Shown here: positions 36,301 to 47,346 of the stretch, in pieces | How the letters are laid out: each line of letters begins with the position of its first letter | How positions within the stretch are numbered: the stretch's first letter is position 1 | NCBI RefSeq assembly: GCF_000737335.2 | Contig: NZ_JMCC02000022.1 | Span: 29,754 to 93,753 of the forward strand | Direction: 5' to 3' | DNA: 64,000 bases | DNA from: Enhygromyxa salina | GTDB lineage: Bacteria > Myxococcota_A > Polyangia > Nannocystales > Nannocystaceae | Program-made: the position numbers and the translations under genes | Notes under the pieces: model-generated | What the model was told of the DNA's origin: nothing | What the model saw: the letters and a program-made list of their open reading frames with translations, nothing else | Databases searched by the model: none

Positions 36301-39300
36301 CACCGCAGACGCCGTCACGCCCGCGACCATCTCGGGCGTGATCGCCACTTCGACCACCGCGACGCCGCCGCGCACGTGCAGCTGATGGGTCTGGGCCAGG
36401 CCCTCGCGCTCGATCACCAAGAACCCGCTGGCCTCGTCGAAGGGCGAGCGGACCAGCAGCTTGGCCGTGTCACCGGGCTCATAGCTGGCTTTGTCCGCGA
36501 CCAGATCGACGCGCTTGTCTTCGTCGTCCCAGACCACGGCGTCGTCGCCATGCACGTAGAGCTCGAGCACCGCGCGGTTGCTGCGGCCCTTCGCGTCGGT
36601 GATCTCGGCGACGACCTCGTGGGTGCCGGGCTCGCCCACTTTGACTTCGCACGCGACCGGCGTGGCCCCAGACGTGAGCGCGCAGGCGCTGGTCTTGGTC
36701 TCTTCGGTTGAATACGCGTAGGTCCAGACCCCCTGCTTTTGCACGGCTGTGCGGGTGGTGTCCTTGCGAATGACCTTCAGCGCGACGGGCACGTCGTGCA
36801 CGCGCTTGCCCTCGACGTCGACGACCACGGCTTCAACCCGGGTCTGCTCGCCCTCGCGCAGCACGCTGCGCTCGGATCGAAGCCCCACATAGTAAGCGGC
36901 CGGATGCACGACGAAGCTGCCGTTGCCCGCGATCGCTTGGCGGTTCTCGTCGGTCACCGTCGCCGCGATCGAGAAGGTCGCCGCGACCGGCGGCGGATCG
37001 ACCTTGGGCGCGTCCTCGGGATCCGGCTTGGCTGGCGGCGTCTGGCCCGGCAGCGGCGGCTCGACCTGCGCGAGCGCGTGGGTGACCTTCAAGATGCCCT
37101 GGGCGTCGAGCTGCTTGGACTTCGACTCGAGCTGCTGGGTGGGGTTCCAACCACCGCCCCAGTACTCGCCGCCGCGCCCGTAGCCGCCATATCCGCCAAA
37201 CCCATATCCGCGCCGGCCCGGCGACGCAGAGAAGTGAAACCCCGAGAGCCCCTCGGCCGGCGGGCGAAACTCCGTCGCTTGGCGCGAGAGCGTGTAGTGA
37301 ACGTCGGCGCCGATCATTGGCGCACCAAACAGATAGCGACCGCGGATCTCGGCCTCGAGCTCGTCGCCAAAGTACAGCGGCGACGACTCTGCCCGCGCGA
37401 CCTCGACCTCGAACTCGGGCGTGCGAAACGCCTCGACCGCGAAGTGGTGATAGAAAGTCTCGCTCGAGCCAAACAGCCCGTCGTGCTCGAGCTGAAACGT
37501 GTACGTGCCGGTGTCGCCGTTCTCGTCGGTCTGAATGTCGACCGCGAAGGTCCCAAATGCGCTGATCTTAAGCTCGCCCTTTTGGACCTCGACCCCGCGC
37601 TCGGTGCTGACCTGGTACTTGGCGGTGATCCCATTCCCCCACGGGATCACGGCGCCAGCGGGCCCGCGGGTCTCTTTGCGCACAACCCCCACGAGGTGAA
37701 CGAGCTCCCCGGGCTTGTAGGGCTGACGCTCGGTGAAGATGAAGGCCCGGACCTGATCCTCGGCCTTGTCACCGTACAAGCGCGAGACCCAGCGGCCCTC
37801 GAGATCGCTCCGATCCAGGGGCAAGAACGCCTCGTCGTTGCCCTGCTTGACCGCGAGCATCAAGGTGTACATGCGTTCGCTGCCAAGCTTGGGCCGCGCG
37901 ACGCCCTTGGCGTCGGACTTGCCCTTCCAGACCTCCCGCGCGCCTTGATCCGTGAGCAGCCGGACCTCGGCCCCCGCGATCGGCTCGCCGGTGTCGAGCG
38001 CGGTCACCAGCGCGACCGCGTCGTGGCGATCCACAGCCGCGCTCACGCCAATGTTGGTCAGCTGAACGACCTGCCCCAGCGTGCTGCGCTCGGTCCAGCC
38101 CCAGCGCTTGTACTCTTCCGAGCGCAGCATGAGGTAGACGAAGGTATCGGTGCCATCAATGTAGTCGTCGAGGTCGAGGGTGATCGTCTGCTCTTCCTTG
38201 CGCGACTTCGAGACGTTGATCTTGTGGGTGTGCTGGGGGCTGCGAAGCTCCTCGGGCCACTTGTAGTCGTAGGCGGCCATGCCGTCGTGGCGGTGATAGC
38301 TGCCAAGCTCGGTGCTGTTGAAGGACGAGGCCATGACCTCGATCTCGCGCAGACCCGCGACCTTGATCTGGAGCGTATGACCAGCCTTGGCCTCGATGAT
38401 CCCGGAGTGCTTGGCCATCGGCCACACGCGCAAGTTGGGCTCGAGCGGGCCAAGCTTGACCTTGGCCTTGTAGGGCTTGGCGAGCGCTTGTGCGTAGACG
38501 TCCTCGATCCCCGCGTCCACGCTGACCTCGTAGGTGGTGTCACCCATGAAGTCACCGCTCAGCTGGATGCCGTTCCAGCCCGCGTCGATCTTCAGGTTGT
38601 CCACCGCGGGGCTGACGTGGACCTTGTCGATCACCCGCGCGTCACGGATCTGGTTGCTGGCGTCAATGATGATCCCATAGCTGGCCGAGCACGGCGACGA
38701 ATCGCAGCGATGCGATGACAGCTTCAGCGGCGGATAGGTATGAAACGAGAACGACAGCTTGTCGCTGCGCAGCGGTCCCTCGCCGTAGACGCCCGGGGGC
38801 AGCTCGACGGTGTACTTGGTGTTGGGCGCCAGCTTGGCGGTGGGGCGCAGCACGACCACCCGCGCGCGCTCCCACGCCTGCTCGCCGCCGATCACCGCCT
38901 GGCCAACCCAGGGATCGACGAACTTGGCCAGGTCCTCGTCGTTCCAGCGCGACTCCGGTATCAGCTCGAACGCCACCCGCTTCGAGCCGGCCTTCAAGCT
39001 CAGCGCCGAGGCGACCGCGGCCGCGTCGACGCCCTGGTTGAAGCGCAGCAAGATCGGCTGATCCAGCGCGACGTGGGTGGCCCCGTGTTGATGCGGCACG
39101 CTGCGATCGAGCGCCAGCTTTGGCGTGGAGATTGACCACTCGACCGGCTTCGCAAGCTCGGTCCCGTGGGTTGACTGGGTCCCCGCGGGGATCGTGATCT
39201 TGTAGTCGGTCGAGAACGGCAGCCGGCCGCTCGGGTAGAAGGCCAGCGTGCGCGTGCCCATCCAGCGAAACTCACCGTCGATCGCAGGCTCGATCTGCAT

Positions 39301-39753
39301 CGGGGCCGTGAGCGCGCGCAGATCTTCGATCGACGCGAGCGGGACCATGGGGTGGTTGAACGACACCCGGATCGCATCAACCAGACCCTGATCGCCATCC
39401 GGGCCCTTGCGCAGGACCTCGAGCGGGCCGGTTGGTGGCTCGGAGATGCCGACCGCGTCGCTTGGCGGAGCCGGCGGCGGGAACGGCAGCTCGATCTCTT
39501 CGCCGACCTGCGCGGGCTTTTGCGGGCCGGGCTTGGGGACCAGCTCACCGTGGAGATCGGCCGCGCTTGGATCGAGGGGCGCGACGCCAGCCCAGAGGTC
39601 CAGCTCCACGACCGGCTCGGGCTCGGGCTCGGGCTCGGGCTGCTTCTTGGTGCACCCGACGAACACGAGTGCGAACACCACCAGCAACAGAACGCTCGCG
39701 CGCCAACGTGGGGTGTGCTTCGACCGAGCAAAGACGGCTTGGGGTCCGCGCAT
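33307..39753 (-). CDS. Alpha-2-macroglobulin-family lipoprotein with thioester motif
   Basis: A 2148-aa envelope protein. A signal peptide ends in the lipobox VFVGC (lipid Cys34), followed by a Pro-Glu repeat spacer. Several macroglobulin-type beta domains follow, then a Gly-rich low-complexity segment at ~1285-1345. The thioester motif CSEQ lies at 1623-1626 in the TED domain, matching the CxEQ of bacterial and animal macroglobulins. The known role is to trap proteases by bait cleavage and thioester attachment in the periplasm. It is about 500 residues longer than E. coli YfhM, and no pbpC gene, the usual partner, is adjacent. The C-terminus is rich in Gly/Tyr/Asp. A protease-defence role is inferred. 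Confidence 0.9.
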   Translation of the reverse strand: MRGPQAVFARSKHTPRWRASVLLLVVFALVFVGCTKKQPEPEPEPEPVVELDLWAGVAPLDPSAADLHGELVPKPGPQKPAQVGEEIELPFPPPAPPSDAVGISEPPTGPLEVLRKGPDGDQGLVDAIRVSFNHPMVPLASIEDLRALTAPMQIEPAIDGEFRWMGTRTLAFYPSGRLPFSTDYKITIPAGTQSTHGTELAKPVEWSISTPKLALDRSVPHQHGATHVALDQPILLRFNQGVDAAAVASALSLKAGSKRVAFELIPESRWNDEDLAKFVDPWVGQAVIGGEQAWERARVVVLRPTAKLAPNTKYTVELPPGVYGEGPLRSDKLSFSFHTYPPLKLSSHRCDSSPCSASYGIIIDASNQIRDARVIDKVHVSPAVDNLKIDAGWNGIQLSGDFMGDTTYEVSVDAGIEDVYAQALAKPYKAKVKLGPLEPNLRVWPMAKHSGIIEAKAGHTLQIKVAGLREIEVMASSFNSTELGSYHRHDGMAAYDYKWPEELRSPQHTHKINVSKSRKEEQTITLDLDDYIDGTDTFVYLMLRSEEYKRWGWTERSTLGQVVQLTNIGVSAAVDRHDAVALVTALDTGEPIAGAEVRLLTDQGAREVWKGKSDAKGVARPKLGSERMYTLMLAVKQGNDEAFLPLDRSDLEGRWVSRLYGDKAEDQVRAFIFTERQPYKPGELVHLVGVVRKETRGPAGAVIPWGNGITAKYQVSTERGVEVQKGELKISAFGTFAVDIQTDENGDTGTYTFQLEHDGLFGSSETFYHHFAVEAFRTPEFEVEVARAESSPLYFGDELEAEIRGRYLFGAPMIGADVHYTLSRQATEFRPPAEGLSGFHFSASPGRRGYGFGGYGGYGRGGEYWGGGWNPTQQLESKSKQLDAQGILKVTHALAQVEPPLPGQTPPAKPDPEDAPKVDPPPVAATFSIAATVTDENRQAIAGNGSFVVHPAAYYVGLRSERSVLREGEQTRVEAVVVDVEGKRVHDVPVALKVIRKDTTRTAVQKQGVWTYAYSTEETKTSACALTSGATPVACEVKVGEPGTHEVVAEITDAKGRSNRAVLELYVHGDDAVVWDDEDKRVDLVADKASYEPGDTAKLLVRSPFDEASGFLVIEREGLAQTHQLHVRGGVAVVEVAITPEMVAGVTASAVLSKPRTRVAGAPEDQDLGAPAAASGQVQLMVSKDSKTVVVEVEPEFDRVEPGTKLRVDLHTHAVDGESIPAAVALFVVDEGVLSLMGYQTPDPLSFFHYQRPGEVGLFADHSLVLPRDAQQQPKPSVGPTPDVPSADTGGLMGGEVGEAYGVGGLGLVGTGRGGGGTGEGTIGLGTTGLIGKGGGGGGSGSGYGRGSGAGFGGRGNMPAEAEKESKRKSAPGAMPPPAPSPARASTATTTLDANVAMAQEVSLRTLFATTAYFESELKTDAQGRASATIEMPENLTSFRIMAVAIDPDRPDRFGSGEASVRVRKTIMLRPSLPRFLNMGDQFEASVMVDNQSETTQAIMVGTRGVNVTMLGSVQDTLEIPPGESREVRFPMAVDGVGIMRLQFAALSNEGRDATQLDIPVLVPATKQAFADYGMTSASVQRQVQLPKDALPGFGGLDVSMSSTALNGLEDAVDFLVSYPYECSEQTASRLLPIFALGDVLNDFPIADVHDRARRDALARDGIERLFQRQNWDGGFTYWGDDKRRESWPYVSTWVTLALLEGKQAGYEVDEAKLGRAMAYLDSYVRNGVTTRWGTYYDWTTRAFALWLLSREDRGADLFDKVWAKRSQIPLYGRILLMSAAHRYKRKAPVEAVLAELEDLVIENARVIHFAESKTEAAGDGLAALMHSNTQTDAIALMALIELGQETGDEGMAPKIMAGLMSDRDPRSGGRWTTTHANAWALMAASRYYAAIESETPDYVARIWLDVMFAGEAKFEGRDMAKVNQQLPMRALLGQSVQSVTLAKEGPGKLYYRLGLRYAPADFHMDPVDRGFTVSRRYEALPEGGADKPDPNAVRQLDDGSWSVKAGTNVKVTLTLTVQDRANFVVVDDPLPGGFEGQNPRFSTSVGVSGGGANYDGGYDYDYGYRGYPYAEVSRGWWYPWFSFDHTQMRDDRMLLFADHLGAGVYTYSYTARATNLGTFVLPPVHAEAMYEPERFGHGSSSMVKIVQ

Positions 39754-39828
39754 GCCGGCATGATAGCGCGGCAGCGACGCGAGGGTGCGTGATTCAGGCG
39801 GACACTTGGAATCACCGGAGCGCTGGGT

Positions 39829-41109
39829 TCATGGTCGCCAGCGATCCTCGGGCAGCCCGAGCCCGCCCGAGAAGCGCCGGGGCTGATCCTTGTGATAGAC
39901 CTTGGTCGGGATCAGCGTGACCTCGGGCAGGCTCTGCATCCCGTCTTCGTAGGCGGCGCACCACGCTTTGTAGTCGTCCCGCCACTCCTCGGCGCGGGCC
40001 TCGAGCTCCGCGCAGGTCCAGCTGCTGCCGGCCACCTGCTCGCTCGGCCGCGAGGCGCACCACGACTTCTTGTCGGCCCACAGCGCGGCTTCGGCCTTCA
40101 TGTTCACGCACCAGGGATCCCGGCCCGCGAAGGGATCCGCGATGCCCTTGTCGGTCACGACCAGCGTGAGCTTGGCGCTCGCGCCAGTGTCCTTGACCGC
40201 CGCGTAGCAGCCGTCGGCCCAGCTCTGAAAGCTGGCGTCCAAGAAGATGTACTCGCGCACCTTCGCCGAGCCGCGCCGGGCAATGTTGAGCAGGGCGATC
40301 CCGCCAGCGCTGTGGCCCTCGGCGATCACGGCGTCGGGCAGCTTGCTCGCGTGAACCCCCAATTCGTCCACGAGCAGCGCCGTCACCTGTTCGTGGAGCT
40401 TGGCAAAGTCGTCGCGGTAGTCGGGCGGCGCGGCGGGATCCATCCACATGCGATCGTAGGCGACGTTGCTCCACCCGCGGTGGCCCGGCTCGAGCCGCTT
40501 GCCCGCGCTGAACGGATAGATCAGCGCGACGTTGTGGTGCGGCCGATCCTGCTGCAGCTGCGTGATCGCGGCCAGGGTCTGGCCAAGCCGCTCCCAGCCG
40601 ACCCACTGGTTCTTCTTCAGGCCCTCGCGCTGCTGCTCGACGTGCTCGCTGTAGGTGCCGTGAAAATGAAACACCAGCTCGAAGGGCTTGGCATCGTCGG
40701 CCCCGGGCGGGATGAAGATCAGCACGTCCCGCCCGCCGTTGCCCTCGAGCTTGCCGATCCAGAGGGTGCCGACCTGCTCGAGCGCGGCGGCGAACTCGAC
40801 CAGGCCCGGCTGCGCGGTTGGGTCGACCGTGAAGCCAGCTTGAATGGTGGAGTCCGCGACGACCGGTGGAGGTGGCTGGGGCTGGGCCTCGGGCTGGGCC
40901 TCGGGCTGGGGCGACGCGGGCCCGCGCTCGAGCTCGGACGCCGCGCTCGCCTGTTCGTTGGCGGCGGCCCCGGGCGAGACGATCTCGGCGTCAGCGAGCG
41001 CAGGCCGGTCACCGATCGGCTCGGCGACGTTCCCGGGCGCGCATCCGCTCAACGCGAACACGAGCGCGAACGAACACCCCCCGTTCATGCGCTGCGCCAC
41101 TTCCCGCAT
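39829..41109 (-). CDS. Alpha/beta-hydrolase-type lipoprotein
   Basis: A 426-aa predicted lipoprotein: lipobox LSGC with lipid Cys23, then a Pro/Gln/Glu-rich spacer (~45-75) and a hydrolase domain. The nucleophile elbow is GHSAGG with Ser267; an oxyanion-type HFHG sits near 155. Eight or so Cys in the last 120 residues may form disulfides outside the cell. An esterase or peptidase activity is likely; the substrate is unknown. The ATG at 41109 gives a positively charged n-region; an ATG seven codons later (41088) is also possible. It diverges from the M23 peptidase gene 57 nt away. Confidence 0.75.
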   Translation of the reverse strand: MREVAQRMNGGCSFALVFALSGCAPGNVAEPIGDRPALADAEIVSPGAAANEQASAASELERGPASPQPEAQPEAQPQPPPPVVADSTIQAGFTVDPTAQPGLVEFAAALEQVGTLWIGKLEGNGGRDVLIFIPPGADDAKPFELVFHFHGTYSEHVEQQREGLKKNQWVGWERLGQTLAAITQLQQDRPHHNVALIYPFSAGKRLEPGHRGWSNVAYDRMWMDPAAPPDYRDDFAKLHEQVTALLVDELGVHASKLPDAVIAEGHSAGGIALLNIARRGSAKVREYIFLDASFQSWADGCYAAVKDTGASAKLTLVVTDKGIADPFAGRDPWCVNMKAEAALWADKKSWCASRPSEQVAGSSWTCAELEARAEEWRDDYKAWCAAYEDGMQSLPEVTLIPTKVYHKDQPRRFSGGLGLPEDRWRP

Positions 41110-41166
41110 TGTGCCCCACCGCTGGCGGGCCTTCCAGCTCGAACACCGATCCCCTACCCTGGCGGC

Positions 41167-41985
41167 ATGCGCCTCGCCCGATCTGCAACGCTCGCGCTCG
41201 CGCTCGCGCTCGCGCTCGGCTCGACCACCTGCGGCGGCCCCGACGGAGACATCGTCTGGCCGATCTCGGGCTCGGCCAAGCCCGACGCCGACACGATCGC
41301 CGCCCCGTTTGGCCCACGCGATCAATCTGGCAAGTACGACTTTCACGCTGGCACCGACTTTCCGGTCCCCGAGGGCACCAAGATCCACGCGATCAAGGCT
41401 GGCGAGATCGAGAAGGTCGTCGACTGGGATGGCAAGACGGGCCCTGGCAATTGGGTGTTGATCGATCACGGCGGCGGAGAGAAATCCGCGTATCTGCACA
41501 TGAGCAAGACGTCGGTCAAGGCCGGCGAATTCGTGGAAGCTGGGGCGGTCCTGGGCCGCAGCGGCAGCGTTGGCGCCAACTCCGAGCACCTGCACCTCAA
41601 CTACATGGTCGGCGTGCAGAGCAACGGCGCCGACGAGGCCGTGGCCCGCAACGTGCTCGAGCTGCTCCCCCACGGACAGATGCCCCCGCTCGAGGTCACC
41701 TTCAGCGACACCGCCGTCGAGCTGCGCGTGCCGATCCAGATCATGACCATCCAGACGATCACGGTCGCGGGCGCGGGCGAGTCACGAACCCTCGATTACG
41801 CGGGGGTGCTGGCGATGGGCAACCCCGATCGTGACGATCCAAGTCAATCGGGGCTCACGGTCGCGGTCACGGATGCCGACGACGGCAGGTTCACCCTGAC
41901 ACTGGCGGTGCAGGCACCAAGCTTCATCCCGACCCAGGTGATCGTGACCGACATTGACGGTGAGTCGTCAACATACCAGCCCTGA
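41167..41985 (+). CDS. M23-family (LytM-type) peptidase, exported
   Basis: A 272-aa exported peptidase with a signal peptide ending near Cys22 (GSTTC, a weak lipobox). The M23 metal site is complete: H60 and D64 in HAGTD, H141 and H143 in HLHLN. Such enzymes cut glycyl or peptide cross-links of peptidoglycan, or when degenerate activate amidases; the full site here suggests catalysis. The last ~100 residues form a beta-rich domain of unknown role. It sits alone between a divergent hydrolase and the cyclase gene 130 bp downstream. Confidence 0.88.
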   Translation: MRLARSATLALALALALGSTTCGGPDGDIVWPISGSAKPDADTIAAPFGPRDQSGKYDFHAGTDFPVPEGTKIHAIKAGEIEKVVDWDGKTGPGNWVLIDHGGGEKSAYLHMSKTSVKAGEFVEAGAVLGRSGSVGANSEHLHLNYMVGVQSNGADEAVARNVLELLPHGQMPPLEVTFSDTAVELRVPIQIMTIQTITVAGAGESRTLDYAGVLAMGNPDRDDPSQSGLTVAVTDADDGRFTLTLAVQAPSFIPTQVIVTDIDGESSTYQP

Positions 41986-42115
41986 TCCGTCGAATTGCGT
42001 AACAGGACCGTAGCCACCCGGCCGGACGCTTCGACCGCACCGGATGACACAACCCCGTTTTGGGAGTATGCCAAGATCACCCTCGCTGCGTTCCGCTCGC
42101 GCGAGGCGCCCTCTC

Positions 42116-43884
42116 ATGTCGACTCCCCCCAAGGGCAAGCCGGGCATCTCGCTCCGGCTCAAGCTCGGCGCGCTCGTTGCCGTCGTTGCAACGATCCCGC
42201 TGGCGCTGATCGGCTGGCTGGCGATTCAGGTCAACTCGGACACCCTCGAGACCACGCAGCGCGAGCTTCAGGTGGTCGTGCTCGGGGATCTGTCACGCAC
42301 GATCGACGACGAATTCGCCGACGCAGAGGCCGGCCTCGACACGATCGGCCGGGTGTTGTCGGACACGGCGATCGACCCAGACGCTCGCATCGCCCTGGCC
42401 AAAGCCACCGTGGAGGCCCGGATCAGCCTGGATCACGCGGCGATCTACACCCGCGAGGGCGAGCTCATCGATGTGATCAGCGAGCGAGATGTGGTCGACA
42501 CCGCGTTGCTGCCCGAGCAGCTCTCGGCGGAGCTGATGGCCGCCGCCGCCCCGGTCCGCGCGGTCACGGGCGAGGTCTACAAGGCCGAGCCGGCACCCCG
42601 CGTCACGATCGCGGTCGCAATTCGCCCCGAAGGTCCTGATGGTCCGATCAGCGGCTTTGTCGTCAGTCTCGTGTCTGCGGTCGGCATTCAAGACCGGGTC
42701 ATGCACCTCGCCCAGGCCCACCTTGGCGCCGGTCCAGAAGCGCTGTTCGTGGTCGACCGCGATCTGCGGGTGATCGCGCATGTCGATCGCGAGCGCGCGG
42801 TCACCCGCAGCTCGGCGAAAGATGCGGGTGCGCTAGCAGGCATCGACCCACAGGCGCTGCAGCCAATGCTGGCCCGCTCGGGTGAGTTCGAGGGCGCACA
42901 GATGGCCATGGTCGGGACCGTGATCGGGCTGCCGGATCGGCCGTGGGCCGCGGTCGCCCAGGTCCCGCGCGCGCGCGCCTACGCAACCTTGGAAGAGATG
43001 CGCAAGATCGTGATCGGCACGGTCGCGGCTGTCATGCTGCTCGCTGGCGGCTTCGGGGTGCTCGCTGCCCAACGCCTGACCGCCCCGCTGCGGGCCCTGA
43101 CCGAGTTCGCTGGCGACTTGGCCAAGCGACGCTTCGATCGCCGCGTTCAGCCGCGCTCGCGCGACGAGCTTGGGGTGCTCGCCAGCGCGATGTCCAGCGC
43201 CGCGGCCGAGCTGCAGGCGAGCGAGGCCAAGCTGGCCCGCGAGATCGAGATCCGCCATGACCTGGGTCGCTACATGCCCGCGGAGATCGTCGAGCGCGTC
43301 GTCAACCGCGAGCAGGACATGGGCCTTGGCGGCGAGCGCCGCGACATCAGCGTGATGTTCATGGACGTCGTCGCGTTCACCCCGCTCACCGAGAAGCTGC
43401 AAGCCGAGGCGATCGTCGAGCTGCTCAACCACCTGTTCACGATGTCGACCGAGATCGTGTTTCGCCACCAGGGCACCGTCGACAAATTCATTGGCGACAG
43501 CATGATGGCGTTCTGGGGCGCGCCCGCAGACTGTGAAGACCACGCCGAGCGAGCGGTCGCGGCCGCCGAAGAGATCCTCTCGTGGCTCGAGGTCTCCAAT
43601 CAGCACTTTCGGGATCGCTACAATTGCACGGTGCGCCTGGCGATCGGCATCAACTCGGGGCCGTGCGTGGTCGGCAACATCGGCTCGGACCGGCGCATGG
43701 AGTACACGGCGATCGGTGAGGTGGTCAACGTCGCGGCCCGGCTCGAGGCGATCGCCCGGCCGCAACAGATCTTGGTCACCGAGCGCACCCGCGAGCTGGC
43801 CGCCAGCGCGTTCGACTTTGCTTCGGTCGGGCGGCAACAGATCGGCGGCGGTGATCAGCCAGTCAAGCTCTACGAGGTGCGGCT

Positions 43885-43888
<4 letters not shown>
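42116..43888 (+). CDS. Class III nucleotide cyclase with membrane sensor
   Basis: A 590-aa signalling protein: membrane helix at ~18-40, a periplasmic Cache-like sensor (~45-300), a second membrane helix (~303-325), a HAMP-like linker and a class III cyclase domain (~395-570). Metal-binding Asp417 (FMDVVAF) and Asp461 (FIGDSMM) are present, as are the transition-state residues N538 and R542. Base-selecting Lys457 matches adenylate cyclases, but the usual Asp partner is Glu535 (IGEVVN). ATP to cAMP is the likely reaction, with some doubt. The ATG at 42116 is preferred over an in-frame start at 42044, whose extra residues look non-native. It overlaps the kinase gene by 4 nt. Confidence 0.88.
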
Positions 43889-45264
<1,376 letters not shown>

Positions 45265-45294
45265 CGCCACCTTCCAAGCCCTGCGCGACTCCCC

Positions 45295-47307
45295 ATGAAA
45301 CACGTCTCCAGCGCCGCCCCCCTGTGCCTTTTCAGCGCCCTGCTCATGCTCGCCGGATCGCGCCCGGCCGCCGCTCACGACGGGCCAGACGGCAAGATCA
45401 CGCACAAGCGCAAAGAGGTCCGCACCCAGCCCGATCCCGAGCAAGAGTGGCGCGACGCCGAGGTCGGCGACCTGGTCTACAAGCTGGGTCGCGTCAACAC
45501 CCTCGCGGACTCGACCGCGGCCGTGGTGTTTCGTGATGACAGCAGCGTGGCGATGCGCGCCGACACCTTGTTGATCATCTACGGCCACCACGCGCTGCGC
45601 AACAAGAAGCTGGTCGCGACCGGGGCCGGGCTCGAGCGCGGCGCCCTGCGAGCGCGGCTTGGTGAGCTCGAGGCGATGACCGACGACAACGGCCGGGCCG
45701 CGGTCGCAACCCCAGGCGCGACCACGGAGCTCGAGGGCGGCAACAGCCTGCTCAAGGTCGACGACGCCGGCACCAGCCGGATCCACAACCACGGCAACGG
45801 CAACGCCACCGTCGCGGCCAAGGCCGGCGGCAAGACCAAGGTCAACAAGGGCATGGGCGTCAAGGTCGAGAAGACCAAGCGCGCCGCCAAGCCGATCCCG
45901 CTGCCGCCCACCCCAAGCTGGGTCGCGGGGCCAGAGCAGTTCTTGGGCGTCTCGGGTCGGATCAGCGCGCTGCGGGGCGGCTGGGGCACGATCGACAAGG
46001 CCAACAGCTACTACGTCGAGGTCGCCGCCGACCCCGAGGGCCTCGATGTCCTCAGCGCGATCGAGGTGCCCAAGTCCGTCGAGAATTTCGAGGTCCACGG
46101 GCTCCCACCCGGCAGCTATCACGTGCGCGTCGCCGCCGTGGACAATGATCAATTCGAGAGCATCCCTTCGGACGTGCGCAGCGTCGAGCTGCTCGATGTC
46201 GAGTTGGTCGGGCCCGGCGACGTGGGCCCGATCTGGCCCGAGGGCGCCGACGCTGGGCTCGCGCCGGTGCCGGTGGTCTTGCCTGGGACCGCGCTCTCGC
46301 TCCCGGCGGGGATCCGCTGCGGAGCCACGGCCGAGCTGCTCGAGGCCCGGCCGCTGTTCATCGAGCAGGGCGTGCACGAGCTGGTCTGCCAGAACGACGC
46401 GGGTGATGCGGTGGTCAGCTTCCCGGTCCGCGTTCCGGACCTCGCCCCGGGTCTGCGCGACGGCGAGGCTTCGGGCCCCGATCAGGCCAAGGCGGTCGAG
46501 GTGGTTCGGGGCCAGCGAACAACGCACGAGCTGGTGCTGGACACCGCGCTCGCGCTCCCCGAGCAGCTGTATTTGAGCGCGCCAGAGGGCGTCACGGTCG
46601 AGTCGGTCACGCCGGGGACCCAGCCAGGGACCTGGTCGATCGTGCTGCTCGCGGGCCCGACCGCCGCGCCCGAGGCCGAGCTCGGGCTGAGCTTCCTGGC
46701 CCCGGGTACCAGCCAGGCCAACACCCAGTTTTCAACTGTGTCGATCACGATCGTCGAGCCGCCCGAGGGCCCGACCGAGCCCGCCAAGCCCGAGCGACAC
46801 ATGTTCGAGTTTGGCGTCGCGGGTGGCCTCGTGCTGCTGTCGCAGACCCACGGGCTCTACCACTCGATCGACACCGCCCACCAACCCTTCCATCGGCCCG
46901 CGGGCGAGTTCGTGCTGCGGGCCGGCTACTATCCGATTCGCTGGGTGGGCGTCGAGCTCGACGGCCGCGTGATCCCGACCCGGGTCGCCAACGACGCGCG
47001 CGCGACCGCCTACTCCGTGCGCGCGCAGGTCCTCGGCCAGCTGCCCTATCGCGTGACGCCCTTCATCGTCATTGGCGGCGAGATGCTGGGCGTCAGCTCG
47101 GGCCCGGCCGCGGTCGGCAAGGACACCGACTTCGGCGCCCACGCGGGCGGCGGCGTGAAATTTTATGCGACCAAGCGCGTCGCCCTGCGGCTCGGGGTCA
47201 CGGGCATGTTCCACGAAGGGCTTGGAACCAAAGGGGCGGTGCACCTCGAGGCCGACTTGGGCTTGAGCGTCGTGCTGGGTCGGCGCAGCGCGGGCCGCAA
47301 GCGCTGA
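45295..47307 (+). CDS. FecR-domain exported protein with beta-barrel-like C-terminus
   Basis: A 670-aa exported protein. Signal peptide 1-27 (ends AAA), FecR-type domain at ~55-200 (VGDLVYKLGRVNTL, DDSSVAMR, ATPGATTEL), a fibronectin-III-like module around 230-300 (YYVEVAADPEG), further beta domains, and a last ~170 residues with alternating aromatic strands like an outer-membrane barrel. FecR-like proteins with such tails sit next to kinases in myxobacteria and may transmit envelope state. It is the third gene of the cyclase-kinase operon. Its exact role is unknown. Confidence 0.78.
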   Translation: MKHVSSAAPLCLFSALLMLAGSRPAAAHDGPDGKITHKRKEVRTQPDPEQEWRDAEVGDLVYKLGRVNTLADSTAAVVFRDDSSVAMRADTLLIIYGHHALRNKKLVATGAGLERGALRARLGELEAMTDDNGRAAVATPGATTELEGGNSLLKVDDAGTSRIHNHGNGNATVAAKAGGKTKVNKGMGVKVEKTKRAAKPIPLPPTPSWVAGPEQFLGVSGRISALRGGWGTIDKANSYYVEVAADPEGLDVLSAIEVPKSVENFEVHGLPPGSYHVRVAAVDNDQFESIPSDVRSVELLDVELVGPGDVGPIWPEGADAGLAPVPVVLPGTALSLPAGIRCGATAELLEARPLFIEQGVHELVCQNDAGDAVVSFPVRVPDLAPGLRDGEASGPDQAKAVEVVRGQRTTHELVLDTALALPEQLYLSAPEGVTVESVTPGTQPGTWSIVLLAGPTAAPEAELGLSFLAPGTSQANTQFSTVSITIVEPPEGPTEPAKPERHMFEFGVAGGLVLLSQTHGLYHSIDTAHQPFHRPAGEFVLRAGYYPIRWVGVELDGRVIPTRVANDARATAYSVRAQVLGQLPYRVTPFIVIGGEMLGVSSGPAAVGKDTDFGAHAGGGVKFYATKRVALRLGVTGMFHEGLGTKGAVHLEADLGLSVVLGRRSAGRKR

Positions 47308-47346
47308 GCGCCCTGCCGGACGAGCGCCTATGCTGGTGGCCAACGA

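Noticed and set aside
36739..38718. 659-codon plus-strand frame inside the macroglobulin gene
   Set aside because: Antisense shadow; no motif and no plausible start signal.
39892..41166. Upstream extension of the M23 peptidase frame
   Set aside because: It would run antisense through the whole hydrolase lipoprotein gene; the ATG at 41167 with a signal peptide is a natural start.
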